From Caldilineaceae bacterium bin5 (GTDB taxonomy: Bacteria; Chloroflexota; Anaerolineae; Caldilineales; Caldilineaceae): a DNA stretch of 35,148 nucleotides. The stretch covers positions 1 through 35,148 of the forward strand of contig MPML01000052.1 of NCBI GenBank assembly GCA_002238445.1, in the 5' to 3' direction. The notes under the pieces were generated by a model, which saw only the letters and a program-made list of their open reading frames with translations, was not told the origin of the DNA and searched no databases. Made by a program: the position numbers and the translations under genes. This document shows, in pieces, positions 8,753-17,116 of the stretch (its first letter is position 1; every line of letters begins with the position of its first letter).

Positions 8753-10000
8753 GTGAGGCTGCTGAAATACTTCCCGCTTGCCGTCGAAAACATCGCCGTC
8801 CGCAAATTGCGGTCCTTTCTGACAATGTTGGGCGTCATCATCGGCGTGGCCTCCGTTCTGACGACCCTGGGCATCGGCCGCGGCGCGTCGGCCGACATCA
8901 TGCAGGATATCGCCAGCGAGGGCCTCACCCTTCTCATCGTCGAATCCGGCACCAATTCCGACCAGACCTGGACATCCGGTCAGCCGCTCACGATGGCTGA
9001 TGTGGCGGCCCTTTCCGACCCCTCCCTCCACCCCGACATTGTCCAGGCCGTCCCTCTCTACAGACAATATATCCATCTGGGGACCGGCAACACCAGCAGG
9101 TTCATCGAGGTGGTGGGTACCACCCCCGCCTATGCCGCGATTCACAATCTGGAACTGACCCAGGGACGCTTCCTCACCGAACAAGAAATTGCGCAAAGGA
9201 CCAAATCCGTTGTCATCGGCGCCGATGTGGCCCAATGGCAGTTTGCGGGCGCCGATGCCGTGGGCAAAAGCCTGCGTATCACTAACGAGCCCTATACCGT
9301 CGTCGGTGTGCTCCGGAAACGCGGCTGGGACAGGTTCGGGAACATGGATATCAGAGCAGTCATTCCTCTGGCAGTGGCACAGGATCGCCTGCGCTCCACT
9401 TCCCCCGCCCACCGCCATCGTGGTGAATACACCGTCAGCGAGATCCACGTCAACGCCGTTAGCATCGAACGCCTCGATGCCGCCGCAAGACAGGTCGAAC
9501 AGACCTTGCGCCTGCGCCGCGTCCTCACTGAAGACGAGCCCAACGACTTCAACATCGACAACCAGGCCTGGCTGCTCGAAACAGCCAACTCCGTTGCCGC
9601 CACCCTGACCGCCTTCCTCGCCGGCATCGGCGCCATCAGCCTCCTGGTCGGCGGCATCGGCATTATGAACATCATGCTCGTCTCCGTAACCGAACGCACA
9701 AGCGAAATCGGCCTGCGCAAAGCCGTCGGCGCACACAACCGCGACATCCTTCTTCAATTCCTGGTCGAAGCGCTCATGTTAACACTCGTTGGCGGCCTCA
9801 TCGGGATCGCCATCAGCTACGGCCTGGCAGAAATCGTCAAGAGCTTCTCAAGCCCGGACTTCCCACTGGTCGTGCTCATCGAGCCCGGCTCCCTGGCCGC
9901 CGCTCTCAGCGTCAGCGCCGTCTGCGGCCTTCTCTTCGGTCTTTACCCGGCCATACGCGCCACCCGGCTGGACCCAATCGAGGCCTTGCGCCATGAGTGA
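8753..10000 (+). CDS. MacB-like ABC transporter permease
   Basis: I place the start at GTG 8753 because GGAGGA (8739-8744) lies 8 nt upstream and the protein then begins with the typical LLKYFPLAVENIAVRKLRS. The product has 415 residues. It has an N-terminal membrane helix (about 22-42), a large extracytoplasmic MacB-type core domain (about 45-270), and an FtsX-type domain with three C-terminal helices containing GGIGIMNIMLVSVTERT, then EIGLRKAVGA. It works with the ATPase encoded 50 bp upstream. The substrate (lipoprotein, peptide, macrolide or siderophore) cannot be read from the sequence. Confidence 0.9.
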   Translation: MRLLKYFPLAVENIAVRKLRSFLTMLGVIIGVASVLTTLGIGRGASADIMQDIASEGLTLLIVESGTNSDQTWTSGQPLTMADVAALSDPSLHPDIVQAVPLYRQYIHLGTGNTSRFIEVVGTTPAYAAIHNLELTQGRFLTEQEIAQRTKSVVIGADVAQWQFAGADAVGKSLRITNEPYTVVGVLRKRGWDRFGNMDIRAVIPLAVAQDRLRSTSPAHRHRGEYTVSEIHVNAVSIERLDAAARQVEQTLRLRRVLTEDEPNDFNIDNQAWLLETANSVAATLTAFLAGIGAISLLVGGIGIMNIMLVSVTERTSEIGLRKAVGAHNRDILLQFLVEALMLTLVGGLIGIAISYGLAEIVKSFSSPDFPLVVLIEPGSLAAALSVSAVCGLLFGLYPAIRATRLDPIEALRHE

Positions 10001-10137
10001 CCGCAAGGCAGCCCAACCCGTGCTCGGCGCGACATGCCCGCAAATCCCAGGGCCCGCCGCCACGCAATTCGCAGTGACTTGCCCATGACCCGGCCCGCAT
10101 GCAGCAGGCTGCCATACGCTTTCGGTCAATAGGAGCA

Positions 10138-10424
10138 GTAACTACTCAGCCGCAACTGATTCGTAAACCTGAACGAGGGGACCAAAAGTGTTTTTTTCTC
10201 CCCTCAATGTTGTATTTTGGGCGGTCGGCCGCAAGCGGCCTCCCTTGTGCAGGGGCTGCGCCCCCGCAACGCCCCCCTACAAAACCATCCCTCACCGACC
10301 GTGTGCATTCTTCGCAACGTGTCGGCTGGCGAGCATGGCCGCGGCTGTACACTAGTTGCGTCACCAAGAGCCTGAATGGTTCCAAGGATGACTGGCTGGT
10401 CAACCACTGTGGCTTAGTAGTTAC
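10138..10424 (+). mobile_element. 287-bp MITE with 14-bp terminal inverted repeats and perfect 8-bp target duplication
   Basis: The left end GTAACTACTCAGCC (10138-10151) is matched by GGCTTAGTAGTTAC (10411-10424) in inverted orientation, 13 of 14 bases. Both ends are flanked by TAGGAGCA (10130-10137 and 10425-10432), an exact 8-bp direct repeat. No coding capacity is apparent. Inside, CGGTCGG (10222-10228) pairs with CCGACCG (10295-10301) around two hairpins: GGCCGC-AA-GCGGCC and GGGGC-TGC-GCCCC. Ends starting GTAA plus 8-bp duplications are typical of IS66-family elements, so mobilisation by an IS66-type transposase is my inference. Related copies or parts are at 14281, 22292, 29861 and 35046. 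Confidence 0.85.
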
Positions 10425-10437
10425 TAGGAGCATCCAA

Positions 10438-11472
10438 ATGAACCGCAGGCATCTCTTACTCACTACTATCGTCCTTATTGCTGCGGCCGCTGCCGTCGCC
10501 GCCTATCTTCGCCTCTTCCAAACCTCGGACGCGGCCCGGGCCGTGAATCTGTCCGAACTGGAAGGCAGCGCAGTAACCACCCGCATCCGGCCGGCGGACG
10601 CCTCAATTGGCCAGTTGAAGGCTGCCGGCAACATCAACCTCATCGAAGAAGCCCAGGTAGTCGCACACATCGATGGCTTCGTCAAGGAACTGCTGGTCGA
10701 AGTCGGCGACACCGTCAACGCCGGTGACCCCCTTCTGTCGCTGGACCAGGAAGACCTGAAGCGCGCAGTCGAGCAGGCCCGCATCGACCTGGCCTCCTCC
10801 CAACTCAGACTCAGGCGGCTCCTCACCAGCGCCGACGAAATCGATTTGGAACTGGGCAAACTGGGCGTCGCACAGGCGGAGCTGGACCTGCAGAAAGCGT
10901 TGCAGGACCTGGCCGCCGCCCAGATGGCCGCCCCCATCACCGGCTCCGTTCTGACCCTCAATGCCGCCCCGGGAACGAAAGTCTCGTCGGGAACCGTTGT
11001 CGCCACGCTTGCCGACCCCGGCCGCCTCGAGCTGACCGTACAAGTGGCTGAAGTCGACATCCCCAGGATCGAGAGCGGCCGCCCCGTAGAAGTCGTCATC
11101 GACGCCTTTCCCGACGAAACCTTTGCCGGTGAGATCAGCCGCATCGATCCGTTCAACAAGACCCAAAGCGGTATTATCAACTATCCGGTCACCATACGAC
11201 TTCTCGATAACGATCTGGGCCCGGTATTGCCGGGCATGACAGCTGTAGCGACCCTGAGAAACGAACCGGTTGCAGACCGCTGGCTCGTCCCCACCTCCGC
11301 CCTTCAGGAGGCGAACGGCGAAACCGTTGTCACTGTCCTGCGCGGCCAGGAGCGACTGCCGACTGCCGTCACCCCGGAGGGCCTCCACGGAGAATGGACC
11401 ATAGTCCACTCCGTGGACCTGAAGAACGATGACGAGGTATTGGGCGCGACCGCAACCTTCGTGGGAGAATAA
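10438..11472 (+). CDS. HlyD/MacA-type periplasmic adaptor (membrane fusion protein)
   Basis: I place the start at ATG 10438, preceded by AGGAG (10426-10430) seven nt upstream; the protein has 344 residues. It has an N-terminal membrane anchor (about 5-25), a lipoyl/barrel-sandwich half (VVAHIDGFVKELLVEVGDTV), an alpha-helical hairpin (about 100-160), a second barrel-sandwich half (AAPITGSVLTL), and a beta-barrel domain with PGMTAVATLR. It would couple the MacB-like pair to the outside. The gene is separated from the permease gene by 437 bp, most of which is the MITE. The Shine-Dalgarno used here is the right-hand copy of the MITE's target duplication. Confidence 0.88.
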   Translation: MNRRHLLLTTIVLIAAAAAVAAYLRLFQTSDAARAVNLSELEGSAVTTRIRPADASIGQLKAAGNINLIEEAQVVAHIDGFVKELLVEVGDTVNAGDPLLSLDQEDLKRAVEQARIDLASSQLRLRRLLTSADEIDLELGKLGVAQAELDLQKALQDLAAAQMAAPITGSVLTLNAAPGTKVSSGTVVATLADPGRLELTVQVAEVDIPRIESGRPVEVVIDAFPDETFAGEISRIDPFNKTQSGIINYPVTIRLLDNDLGPVLPGMTAVATLRNEPVADRWLVPTSALQEANGETVVTVLRGQERLPTAVTPEGLHGEWTIVHSVDLKNDDEVLGATATFVGE

Positions 11473-11546
11473 GCCGTCACCCGGATGTACCTCCTGGATT
11501 AAGAGAGACGCTCTGCCTCTGTCGCAAATAAAACAGAGCGCAACAA

Positions 11547-12734
11547 ATGACGACGATTCCTGCTCACCGGGGCCACACAGCCATGCACGACCGCTCGACC
11601 CAAGTCGACCGCAGCGCAGACAGTATCAACTTCGGCATCGGCCAGCCCGACTTCGCACTCCTGCCCCACGCCCTGATGCGCCAAGTCGCCGCCGAACGCT
11701 TCGCCGAAGGCGACACCGAGCTGCTCAACTACGGCTTCCCCCAGGGGGACGGCCGCTTCCGCTTGGCGCTCGCCGAATTCCTCAGCCGCGGCTACCGCGC
11801 CGTCGTAGATCCGCAGCAACTGATGATCACCGCCGGCGCGTCGCAGGCCCTCAACCTGGTCTGCACCCTCTTCACCCGCCCCGGCGACACCGTCTTCGTC
11901 GAAGAGCCAAGCTACTTCCTCGCCCTCCGCATCCTCCAAGAGGATCACCGCCTCAACGCCGTGCCGATCCCAACCGATGAGCACGGCCTGTCGCTGCCCG
12001 CCGTCGCAGACGCCCTCACCCGCCACCGCCCCGTCCTTCTCTACACCATCCCCACCTACCAGAACCCCACCGGCCGCACCCTTCCCCACAACCGCCGCCA
12101 GCAGTTGCTCGCCCTGGCAGAGGAGCATGACTTCCTGATCGTCGCCGACGAAGTCTATCATCTCCTCGATTTCGGATCGCCGCCGCCAGGTCCCTTCGCC
12201 GCCCATGCAGACAGCGGCAGAGTGCTCTCCCTCGGCTCATTCTCAAAGATCCTGGCGCCCGGTCTGCGCCTCGGCTGGGTGCAGACATCCGCACAGCAGG
12301 CGCGTCAATTCGCCGCCAGCGGCCTGGTCGACAGCGGCGGCGGACTCAACCACTTCACATCCAATCTGGTGCGGGTTGCGTTGGAAGGAAGAGGGCAGAA
12401 GGACTATCTGGAGGAGTTGCGCCGCGCCTACCGCCAGCGGGTCGAGGCCATGGACGCGGCCCTGCACAAACACATCGGCGACCGCGCCACCTGGACCGTG
12501 CCCGCCGGCGGCTTCTTCTTCTGGCTAACCTGCGCCGACAACATCGACACCACCGAACTGCTCAACACGGCTGCCGGCGCCAAAGTCGGCTTCCTGCCCG
12601 GTCCCCGCTGCTCCAGCGTCGGCGGCCTCGACCACTGCCTGCGCCTCTGCTTCGCCCACTACGGCATCCCGGAGATCGAAGAGGGCATCCGTCGCCTGGG
12701 CCAAGTGTTTGACACCTTCCAGAACGCCCCGTGA
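11547..12734 (+). CDS. PLP-dependent aminotransferase, class I/II
   Basis: A 395-residue fold-type I aminotransferase, resembling 2-aminoadipate/MocR-type aminotransferases. Visible marks are FGIGQPDF near the N-terminus, TAGASQALNL (cofactor phosphate region, about 95-104), YTIPTYQNPTG (167-176), the DEVYH aspartate (201-205) and the Schiff-base Lys234 in LGSFSKILAPGLR. No DNA-binding domain is attached. Substrate is not assignable. The ATG at 11547 has only a weak ribosome-binding site; an in-frame ATG at 11583 is a possible alternative. It stands alone between the exporter genes and a convergent TPR gene. Confidence 0.88.
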   Translation: MTTIPAHRGHTAMHDRSTQVDRSADSINFGIGQPDFALLPHALMRQVAAERFAEGDTELLNYGFPQGDGRFRLALAEFLSRGYRAVVDPQQLMITAGASQALNLVCTLFTRPGDTVFVEEPSYFLALRILQEDHRLNAVPIPTDEHGLSLPAVADALTRHRPVLLYTIPTYQNPTGRTLPHNRRQQLLALAEEHDFLIVADEVYHLLDFGSPPPGPFAAHADSGRVLSLGSFSKILAPGLRLGWVQTSAQQARQFAASGLVDSGGGLNHFTSNLVRVALEGRGQKDYLEELRRAYRQRVEAMDAALHKHIGDRATWTVPAGGFFFWLTCADNIDTTELLNTAAGAKVGFLPGPRCSSVGGLDHCLRLCFAHYGIPEIEEGIRRLGQVFDTFQNAP

Positions 12735-12776
12735 GTCACCGCCTTACTAGGGATCGTTGACAGTTACATCAGGTAG

Positions 12777-12797
12777 GGGCACCCCTTGTGGGTGCCC
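12777..12797. repeat. 8-bp stem-loop between convergent genes
   Basis: GGGCACCC (12777-12784) and GGGTGCCC (12790-12797) form a perfect 8-bp stem with a 5-nt loop, between the convergent aminotransferase and TPR genes. No T-run follows on either strand, so it is a weak terminator candidate at best. It may instead be a REP-like palindrome. Confidence 0.5.
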
Positions 12798-12918
12798 TCG
12801 TGATTGCCCCTCTTGTAGGCGACTCGTGAAGCTCAAGGCTTTAAACGTCTACTGTGGCGTGATTCTAAACCCGGAAGTACTCGGATATCGTCCTTCTCGA
12901 GGAAAAAGCCAACGAACC

Positions 12919-14100
12919 CTAGTAGCTGGCAGCGAAGTTGGGCAGGAATTGGAGAGCCTGGTCATAGTCGGCGATGGGGTTCCGGTCTTGGCCTGCGTTG
13001 AGCTTGGCAAGGACCCGATAGTGGTAGGCGCTGGCATTACCGGGCTGGAGTTGGAGAGCTTGGTCATAGTCGGTGATGGCGTCCTGGTATTGACCAAGAT
13101 GGGCCTTGGCAATACCCCGCCTGAGAAAGCCAGCGGCTTCGTCAGGCTGGAGTTGGAGAGCTTGGTCATAGTCGGTGATGGCGTCCTGATATTGACCAAG
13201 CTCAACCTTGGCACGGCCCCGGAAAAAGTAGGCTCTGGCATAGTCGGGCCACAACTGGAGAGCCTGGTCATAGTTGGCGATGGCATCCTGGTATTGACCG
13301 AGGTGTGTCTTGGCATGGCCCAGACCGACGTAGGCAGCAGGATAGTCGGGCTGGAGTTGGAGAGCCTGGTCATAGTCGGCGATGGCGTCATCGTATTGAC
13401 CAAGGCGAGACTTGGCACCGCCCAGAACGAGGTAGGCTCGGGCATAGTCGGGCTGGAGTTGGAGAGCCTGGTCCAAGTCGGCGATGGCGTCATCGTACTG
13501 ACCAAGGTGGGTCCTGACATTGGCCCGACCAACGTAGGCTCGGGCATCGCCAGGCTGGAGTTGGATGGCCTGGTTAAAGTCCGCGACAGATTCCAGGTAT
13601 TGACCTAGACAGACCTTGGCCTCGCCTCGAATGATGTAGGCGAATGCATCGTCGGGCCACAGTTGGAGAGCTTGGTCTGCGTCGGCGATAGCTTCCTGAA
13701 ATTGACCAAGCTCTAACTTTGCAAAGCCCCGATAGAGGTGGGCGTTGGCATCGTCAGGCAGGAGTTGGAGGGCCTGGTCATAGTCGGCGATGGCATCCTC
13801 GAAATGACCGAGCGCTAACTTGGCAAGGCCCCTAAGGTTGTAACCGGAGGCATTGTCGGGCAGGAGTTGGAGAACCTGGTCATAGTCGGCGATGGCGTCC
13901 TGATATTGGCCGCGTTCGAACTTGGCATTGCCCCGACTGACGTAGGCATTGACATTGTCGGGCTCCAGGCGCAGACGAAGGGTCTGACGCAATTCACTGA
14001 TGTAAGCGTTTGCGTTATTCGTCTGGCCAAACGTGGCGACCGCCGCGCACACCACGACAACTGCTACGATCACACCCCATTTCCTCAGAATGCGCATCAT
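12919..14100 (-). CDS. Exported or membrane-anchored protein with ten TPR repeats
   Basis: I choose the ATG at 14100, preceded by AGGA about 8 nt upstream. The N-terminus (MMRILRKWG, then VIVAVVVVCAAVATFG) is a signal peptide or anchor. Ten consecutive 34-residue tetratricopeptide units follow from about residue 46 to the C-terminus, most ending in the pattern GQYQDAIADYDQALQLQPD. The DNA is correspondingly a 102-bp tandem repeat, which also keeps long frames open on the other strand (not real genes). TPR arrays mediate protein-protein contacts; the partner is unknown. The homogeneity of the units suggests recent expansion by recombination. The protein ends four residues after the last repeat, so more units may have been lost. 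Confidence 0.88.
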   Translation of the reverse strand: MMRILRKWGVIVAVVVVCAAVATFGQTNNANAYISELRQTLRLRLEPDNVNAYVSRGNAKFERGQYQDAIADYDQVLQLLPDNASGYNLRGLAKLALGHFEDAIADYDQALQLLPDDANAHLYRGFAKLELGQFQEAIADADQALQLWPDDAFAYIIRGEAKVCLGQYLESVADFNQAIQLQPGDARAYVGRANVRTHLGQYDDAIADLDQALQLQPDYARAYLVLGGAKSRLGQYDDAIADYDQALQLQPDYPAAYVGLGHAKTHLGQYQDAIANYDQALQLWPDYARAYFFRGRAKVELGQYQDAITDYDQALQLQPDEAAGFLRRGIAKAHLGQYQDAITDYDQALQLQPGNASAYHYRVLAKLNAGQDRNPIADYDQALQFLPNFAASY

Positions 14101-14169
14101 ATTCGGTGTCCTGAGTCGTTGCTGCGAGAAAAGCGCATTCCCGCAACGCGCCGCCGCGGTTGATCCCAC

Positions 14170-14522
14170 TCGGTCGTGGAGAGGGGACTGTTCAAAGTAT
14201 CATACACATCCCGGCTGACGGCGTCAATCTCCTGGCCGAGGCCGGCTGCTGGTCCCCGCCAGCAGCGTGTAGAATAGTTGCGGCCGGCCGCAAGCGGCCT
14301 CCCTTGTGCAGGGGCTCCGCCCCCCCAACGCCCCCGTCCAAAACCAGTCACGTCACGGCGCCAGCGTGTGTGTGATACCGCCAAACACGCCCCGCCAGCC
14401 CATCACGCGCCGCGATCCCAGCATCACGCCGATAACGCAGATCCCGCCACCGCGCCGCGAACACCAGTTATCAGTGGTGGCCAGCGACCTGGCGGCCTTG
14501 ACTGACCACTAACCACTCACCA
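14170..14522. other. Intergenic region with repeat copy, no gene
   Basis: About 350 bases between the TPR gene and pdxA. It holds a copy of the MITE internal module (14281-14345) and a heptameric repeat (from 14500). No protein-coding frame is recognisable. Confidence 0.6.
14281..14345 (+). repeat. Solo copy of the MITE internal double-hairpin module
   Basis: This segment repeats the core of the 10138 MITE: GGCCGCAAGCGGCC, then CTCCCTTGTGCAGGGGCT, then the C-rich run and AAAACCA. It has a few substitutions (CTCCGCC in place of CTGCGCC, for example). Neither terminal inverted repeat is recognisable, and the outer pairing arm on the right has decayed. It is an old fragment, or the module exists independently of the MITE. 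Confidence 0.8.
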
Positions 14523-14534
14523 CTATCCACTGCT
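14500..14534 (+). repeat. Heptameric tandem repeat (CACTAAC type) at the pdxA stop codon
   Basis: Five 7-bp units read GACTGAC, CACTAAC, CACTCAC, CACTATC, CACTGCT. The array runs into the pdxA gene, whose stop codon (14523-14525) lies inside the fourth unit. Confidence 0.7.
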
Positions 14535-15524
14535 GTTCGCCATTGTCACCGCCACACGCACCGCCGCCAGCATACTCTCCTCGCTGGCCTTTCCCGTCCC
14601 CGCGATATCAAATGCCGTGCCGTGATCCACGGAAGTCCGAATTATCGGCAGTCCAATACTCACGTTGACGCCGCTGTCAAAGGCCAGCAGCTTCATCGGA
14701 ATATGCCCCTGGTCGTGGTACATGGCCACGACGATATCGTATTCACCCCGCGTCGCCCGCAAAAAGACCGTATCCGGCGGCTGCGGATCAGAGACCGTCC
14801 AGCCCCGCGCCCGCGCCATTTCGATAGCCGGCTCGACCTGCTCCTCCTCCTGCACGCCAAACAGCCCGTTCTCACTCGCGTGAGGGTTCAGCCCCGCCAC
14901 CGCGATCCGCGGCGCCTCGACCCCCAGCATCCGGCAGGAGCGGTAAGCCAGCTCGATCACCTCCAACACCCGCGCCGGCCTGACCCGGCGGATCGCCTCC
15001 TCCAGCGCCACGTGCGTACTCACATGCACCACCCGCAAATTGGGCCCCACCAGCAGCATCGACACCCGCTCAGCCCCGGTGCGCTCCGCCAGCAGCTCAG
15101 TATGACCTGGGTACAGGAAACCGGCCCGGTGCATCGCCTCCTTGTTCAGCGGCGCCGTCACCACCGCCTCCACCTGCCCCGCCATCGCAAGGTCACACGC
15201 CCGCATCACATATTCCACCGCGGCCCGCCCCGCGCCCGCGCTCACCTCCCCCACCGGCGCCTCAGCCAGCTCGACGTTTGCCAGATCCAGCAGCGGCACC
15301 GTCCCCTCTCCATAGTTGCCGCCGCCAATATCAGCAATGCGCTCATACCGCGGCCCGACATCCAGCCACGCCGCCGCCCTGTCGAGGACCCCCCGGTCGC
15401 CAATCACCAGCGGCCGGCAAGTCGCAAACACCTCCCCATGCTGCAGCGCCTTCAGAACCACCTCCGGCCCGATGCCGGCCGGGTCGCCTAACGTTATTGC
15501 CAATATTGGACGGCTGTCAGCCAC
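14523..15524 (-). CDS. pdxA: 4-hydroxythreonine-4-phosphate dehydrogenase (PdxA family)
   Basis: A 333-residue protein of normal family length. PdxA oxidises 4-phosphohydroxy-L-threonine with NAD in pyridoxal phosphate synthesis. The three metal-binding histidines are present: His171 (VSTHVALEE), His215 (GLNPHASENG) and His270 (AMYHDQGHIP). The substrate-phosphate His141 (YPGHTE) is also present, as is the N-terminal TLGDPAGIGPE. The start is GTG 15524 with AGGAAGG upstream. No pdxJ is next to it, and the paralogous PdxA2 group (4-phosphothreonate dehydrogenases of sugar-acid catabolism) cannot be excluded, although no DUF1537 kinase partner is here. The last codons overlap a heptameric repeat. 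Confidence 0.9.
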   Translation of the reverse strand: MADSRPILAITLGDPAGIGPEVVLKALQHGEVFATCRPLVIGDRGVLDRAAAWLDVGPRYERIADIGGGNYGEGTVPLLDLANVELAEAPVGEVSAGAGRAAVEYVMRACDLAMAGQVEAVVTAPLNKEAMHRAGFLYPGHTELLAERTGAERVSMLLVGPNLRVVHVSTHVALEEAIRRVRPARVLEVIELAYRSCRMLGVEAPRIAVAGLNPHASENGLFGVQEEEQVEPAIEMARARGWTVSDPQPPDTVFLRATRGEYDIVVAMYHDQGHIPMKLLAFDSGVNVSIGLPIIRTSVDHGTAFDIAGTGKASEESMLAAVRVAVTMANSSG

Positions 15525-15836
15525 AGTTCACACCTTCCTGTCATTAGAACTCTGATCTACCCGATCAGAAGACTGTCTGATTCGCTACTCTGCCTGCACG
15601 CAGTAAGACCGATGCTATCACCCCCAGCCGCGCCCGCAAAACATGCCCCTTCAGCCGTCTCCGGCACCGTCGCTATCGCGCCCCTGAACGCGCGCAACTC
15701 CCCCGCGCGATAGCGCAATGCCCACCGATCCGCTAAACTATGGAGGCGCGCCTTGAGGGCGCCCCGACCCGCTGCCGCCAACCGTCCCAACCGCTGGCCG
15801 CAGCGGCAGCCAAACACTCACCCGGAGAATCTCTTC
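15525..15836. other. Intergenic region between divergent genes, nothing recognised
   Basis: About 310 bases between pdxA (minus) and the oxidoreductase (plus). It should contain both promoters, but I cannot single out a convincing -35/-10 pair, RNA structure or coding frame. Confidence 0.5.
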
Positions 15837-16856
15837 ATGGCAAACATAGCACTCGTCGGCTGCGCCCACATCCACACACCCGGCTTCGTCAAGCGCCTGC
15901 AGGCCCGCGCCGATGTCAACACCGCCGCCGTCTGGGACCGCGACCCGGCTCGCTCCAAAACCTGCAGTGACCAGCTCGGCGCGCCCGCCCTCGACAACGT
16001 CGACGCCATCTGGAACGACGCCGCCATCGACGGCGTCATCATCTGCTCCGAAACCGACCAGCACGAGCCGCTCGTCACCGCTGCCGCGGCCGCAGGCAAG
16101 CACATGTTCGTCGAAAAGCCGCTCGGCATCGCCGCGCAGGACGCCTACCGCATGGCCGCCGCCATCGAACAGGCCGGCGTCCTCTTCCAGACCGGCTACT
16201 TCAGCCGCGGCATCCCTGTCCACCAGGCCCTCAAGGATCTTGTCGCGCAGGGCGTCTTCGGCCAGATCACCCGCGCCCGTTTCATCAACTGCCATTCCGG
16301 CGCCATGCGCGATATCTTCACGCCCGACTACCTGTGGATGACCGACCTGCAGCAGGCCGGTGTCGGCGCTTTCGGCGACCTCGGCACGCACGCCCTCGAT
16401 CTGATGCTGTGGATTCTGGGCGATGTCGACAGAGTCACCGCCACCCTGAATGTCGTGCTGGAAAAGTACGGCCCCGACTGTGACGAAACCGGCGAGGCGC
16501 TCTTCAATTTCAGCAGCGGCGCAATCGGTTCGCTCGCCGCCGCCTGGGTCGACGTGGCCGAACCCATCACCGCCGAAATCAGCGGCACCCAGGGCCACGC
16601 CTACATCCACAACCGCAGCGACCTCTACATCACCAGCGCCAACCTCGAGGGCGCCGACGGCAAACAGCCCTGGACCGACCTGCCCCCCGCCTGGCCCCAC
16701 GCCTTCGACCTCTTCCTCGACGCCCTCAACGCCCAGGACCCGTCCGCAAGAGGCTCCGTCCCGCTCGTAGGCGCCCGCGAAGCCGCCTACCGCAGCGCCG
16801 TCATGGAGGCGATGTACAAAGCCGCAGACGAGGGGTCGTGGGTGTCTGTGCCTTGA
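15837..16856 (+). CDS. Gfo/Idh/MocA family oxidoreductase
   Basis: I place the start at ATG 15837 because GGAGAA (15824-15829) lies 7 nt upstream and the protein then opens directly with the nucleotide-binding strand ANIALVGCAHIHTPG. The product has 339 residues. The N-terminal Rossmann domain (1-120) includes the FVEKPLG motif, whose Lys is the family's conserved catalytic/cofactor residue. The C-terminal alpha/beta domain (about 125-330) contains GDLGTHALDLMLWILGDVD. Members oxidise or reduce sugars and cyclitols with NAD(P). The cofactor loop VGCAHIH is not the usual G-x-G-x-x-G, a feature also seen in some family members. The substrate is unknown and no sugar operon adjoins it. Confidence 0.88.
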   Translation: MANIALVGCAHIHTPGFVKRLQARADVNTAAVWDRDPARSKTCSDQLGAPALDNVDAIWNDAAIDGVIICSETDQHEPLVTAAAAAGKHMFVEKPLGIAAQDAYRMAAAIEQAGVLFQTGYFSRGIPVHQALKDLVAQGVFGQITRARFINCHSGAMRDIFTPDYLWMTDLQQAGVGAFGDLGTHALDLMLWILGDVDRVTATLNVVLEKYGPDCDETGEALFNFSSGAIGSLAAAWVDVAEPITAEISGTQGHAYIHNRSDLYITSANLEGADGKQPWTDLPPAWPHAFDLFLDALNAQDPSARGSVPLVGAREAAYRSAVMEAMYKAADEGSWVSVP

Positions 16857-17116
16857 TCGTTTCGAATTCTAACTGTGGATCCCTCGTGAAACCGAGACGT
16901 TTCGCACACGATGCATCTTGGGAACACAGGCGTCATAGCCGCATCTGCACAATGAGCAATGCCGGAAGAAACGGCTTTCCACTTTGCACGTAAGTGTAAT
17001 TCTTTCCACGGCTGCCGAACAGCCGCCAACGCCACCATGCCGATAGAGGTATAATCTCTAAAAAGCCATCAGGCAACACCACAATGTCCTATCCGCCGAC
17101 AAGAGGATCGCCAGTC

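Noticed and set aside
8660..9757. 365-codon minus-strand frame opposite the MacB-like permease
   Set aside because: Gly/Asp-rich antisense product of a GC-rich gene; the plus-strand permease is intact with a good ribosome-binding site.
12777..12797. The 8-bp hairpin as a bidirectional intrinsic terminator
   Set aside because: The stem is perfect but no T-run follows on either strand, so I list it as a palindrome only.
12757..13608. Long plus-strand frame opposite the TPR gene
   Set aside because: It is the complement of 102-bp TPR repeats; the repeated codons keep the antisense frame open. The minus-strand protein has a signal peptide and canonical TPR units.
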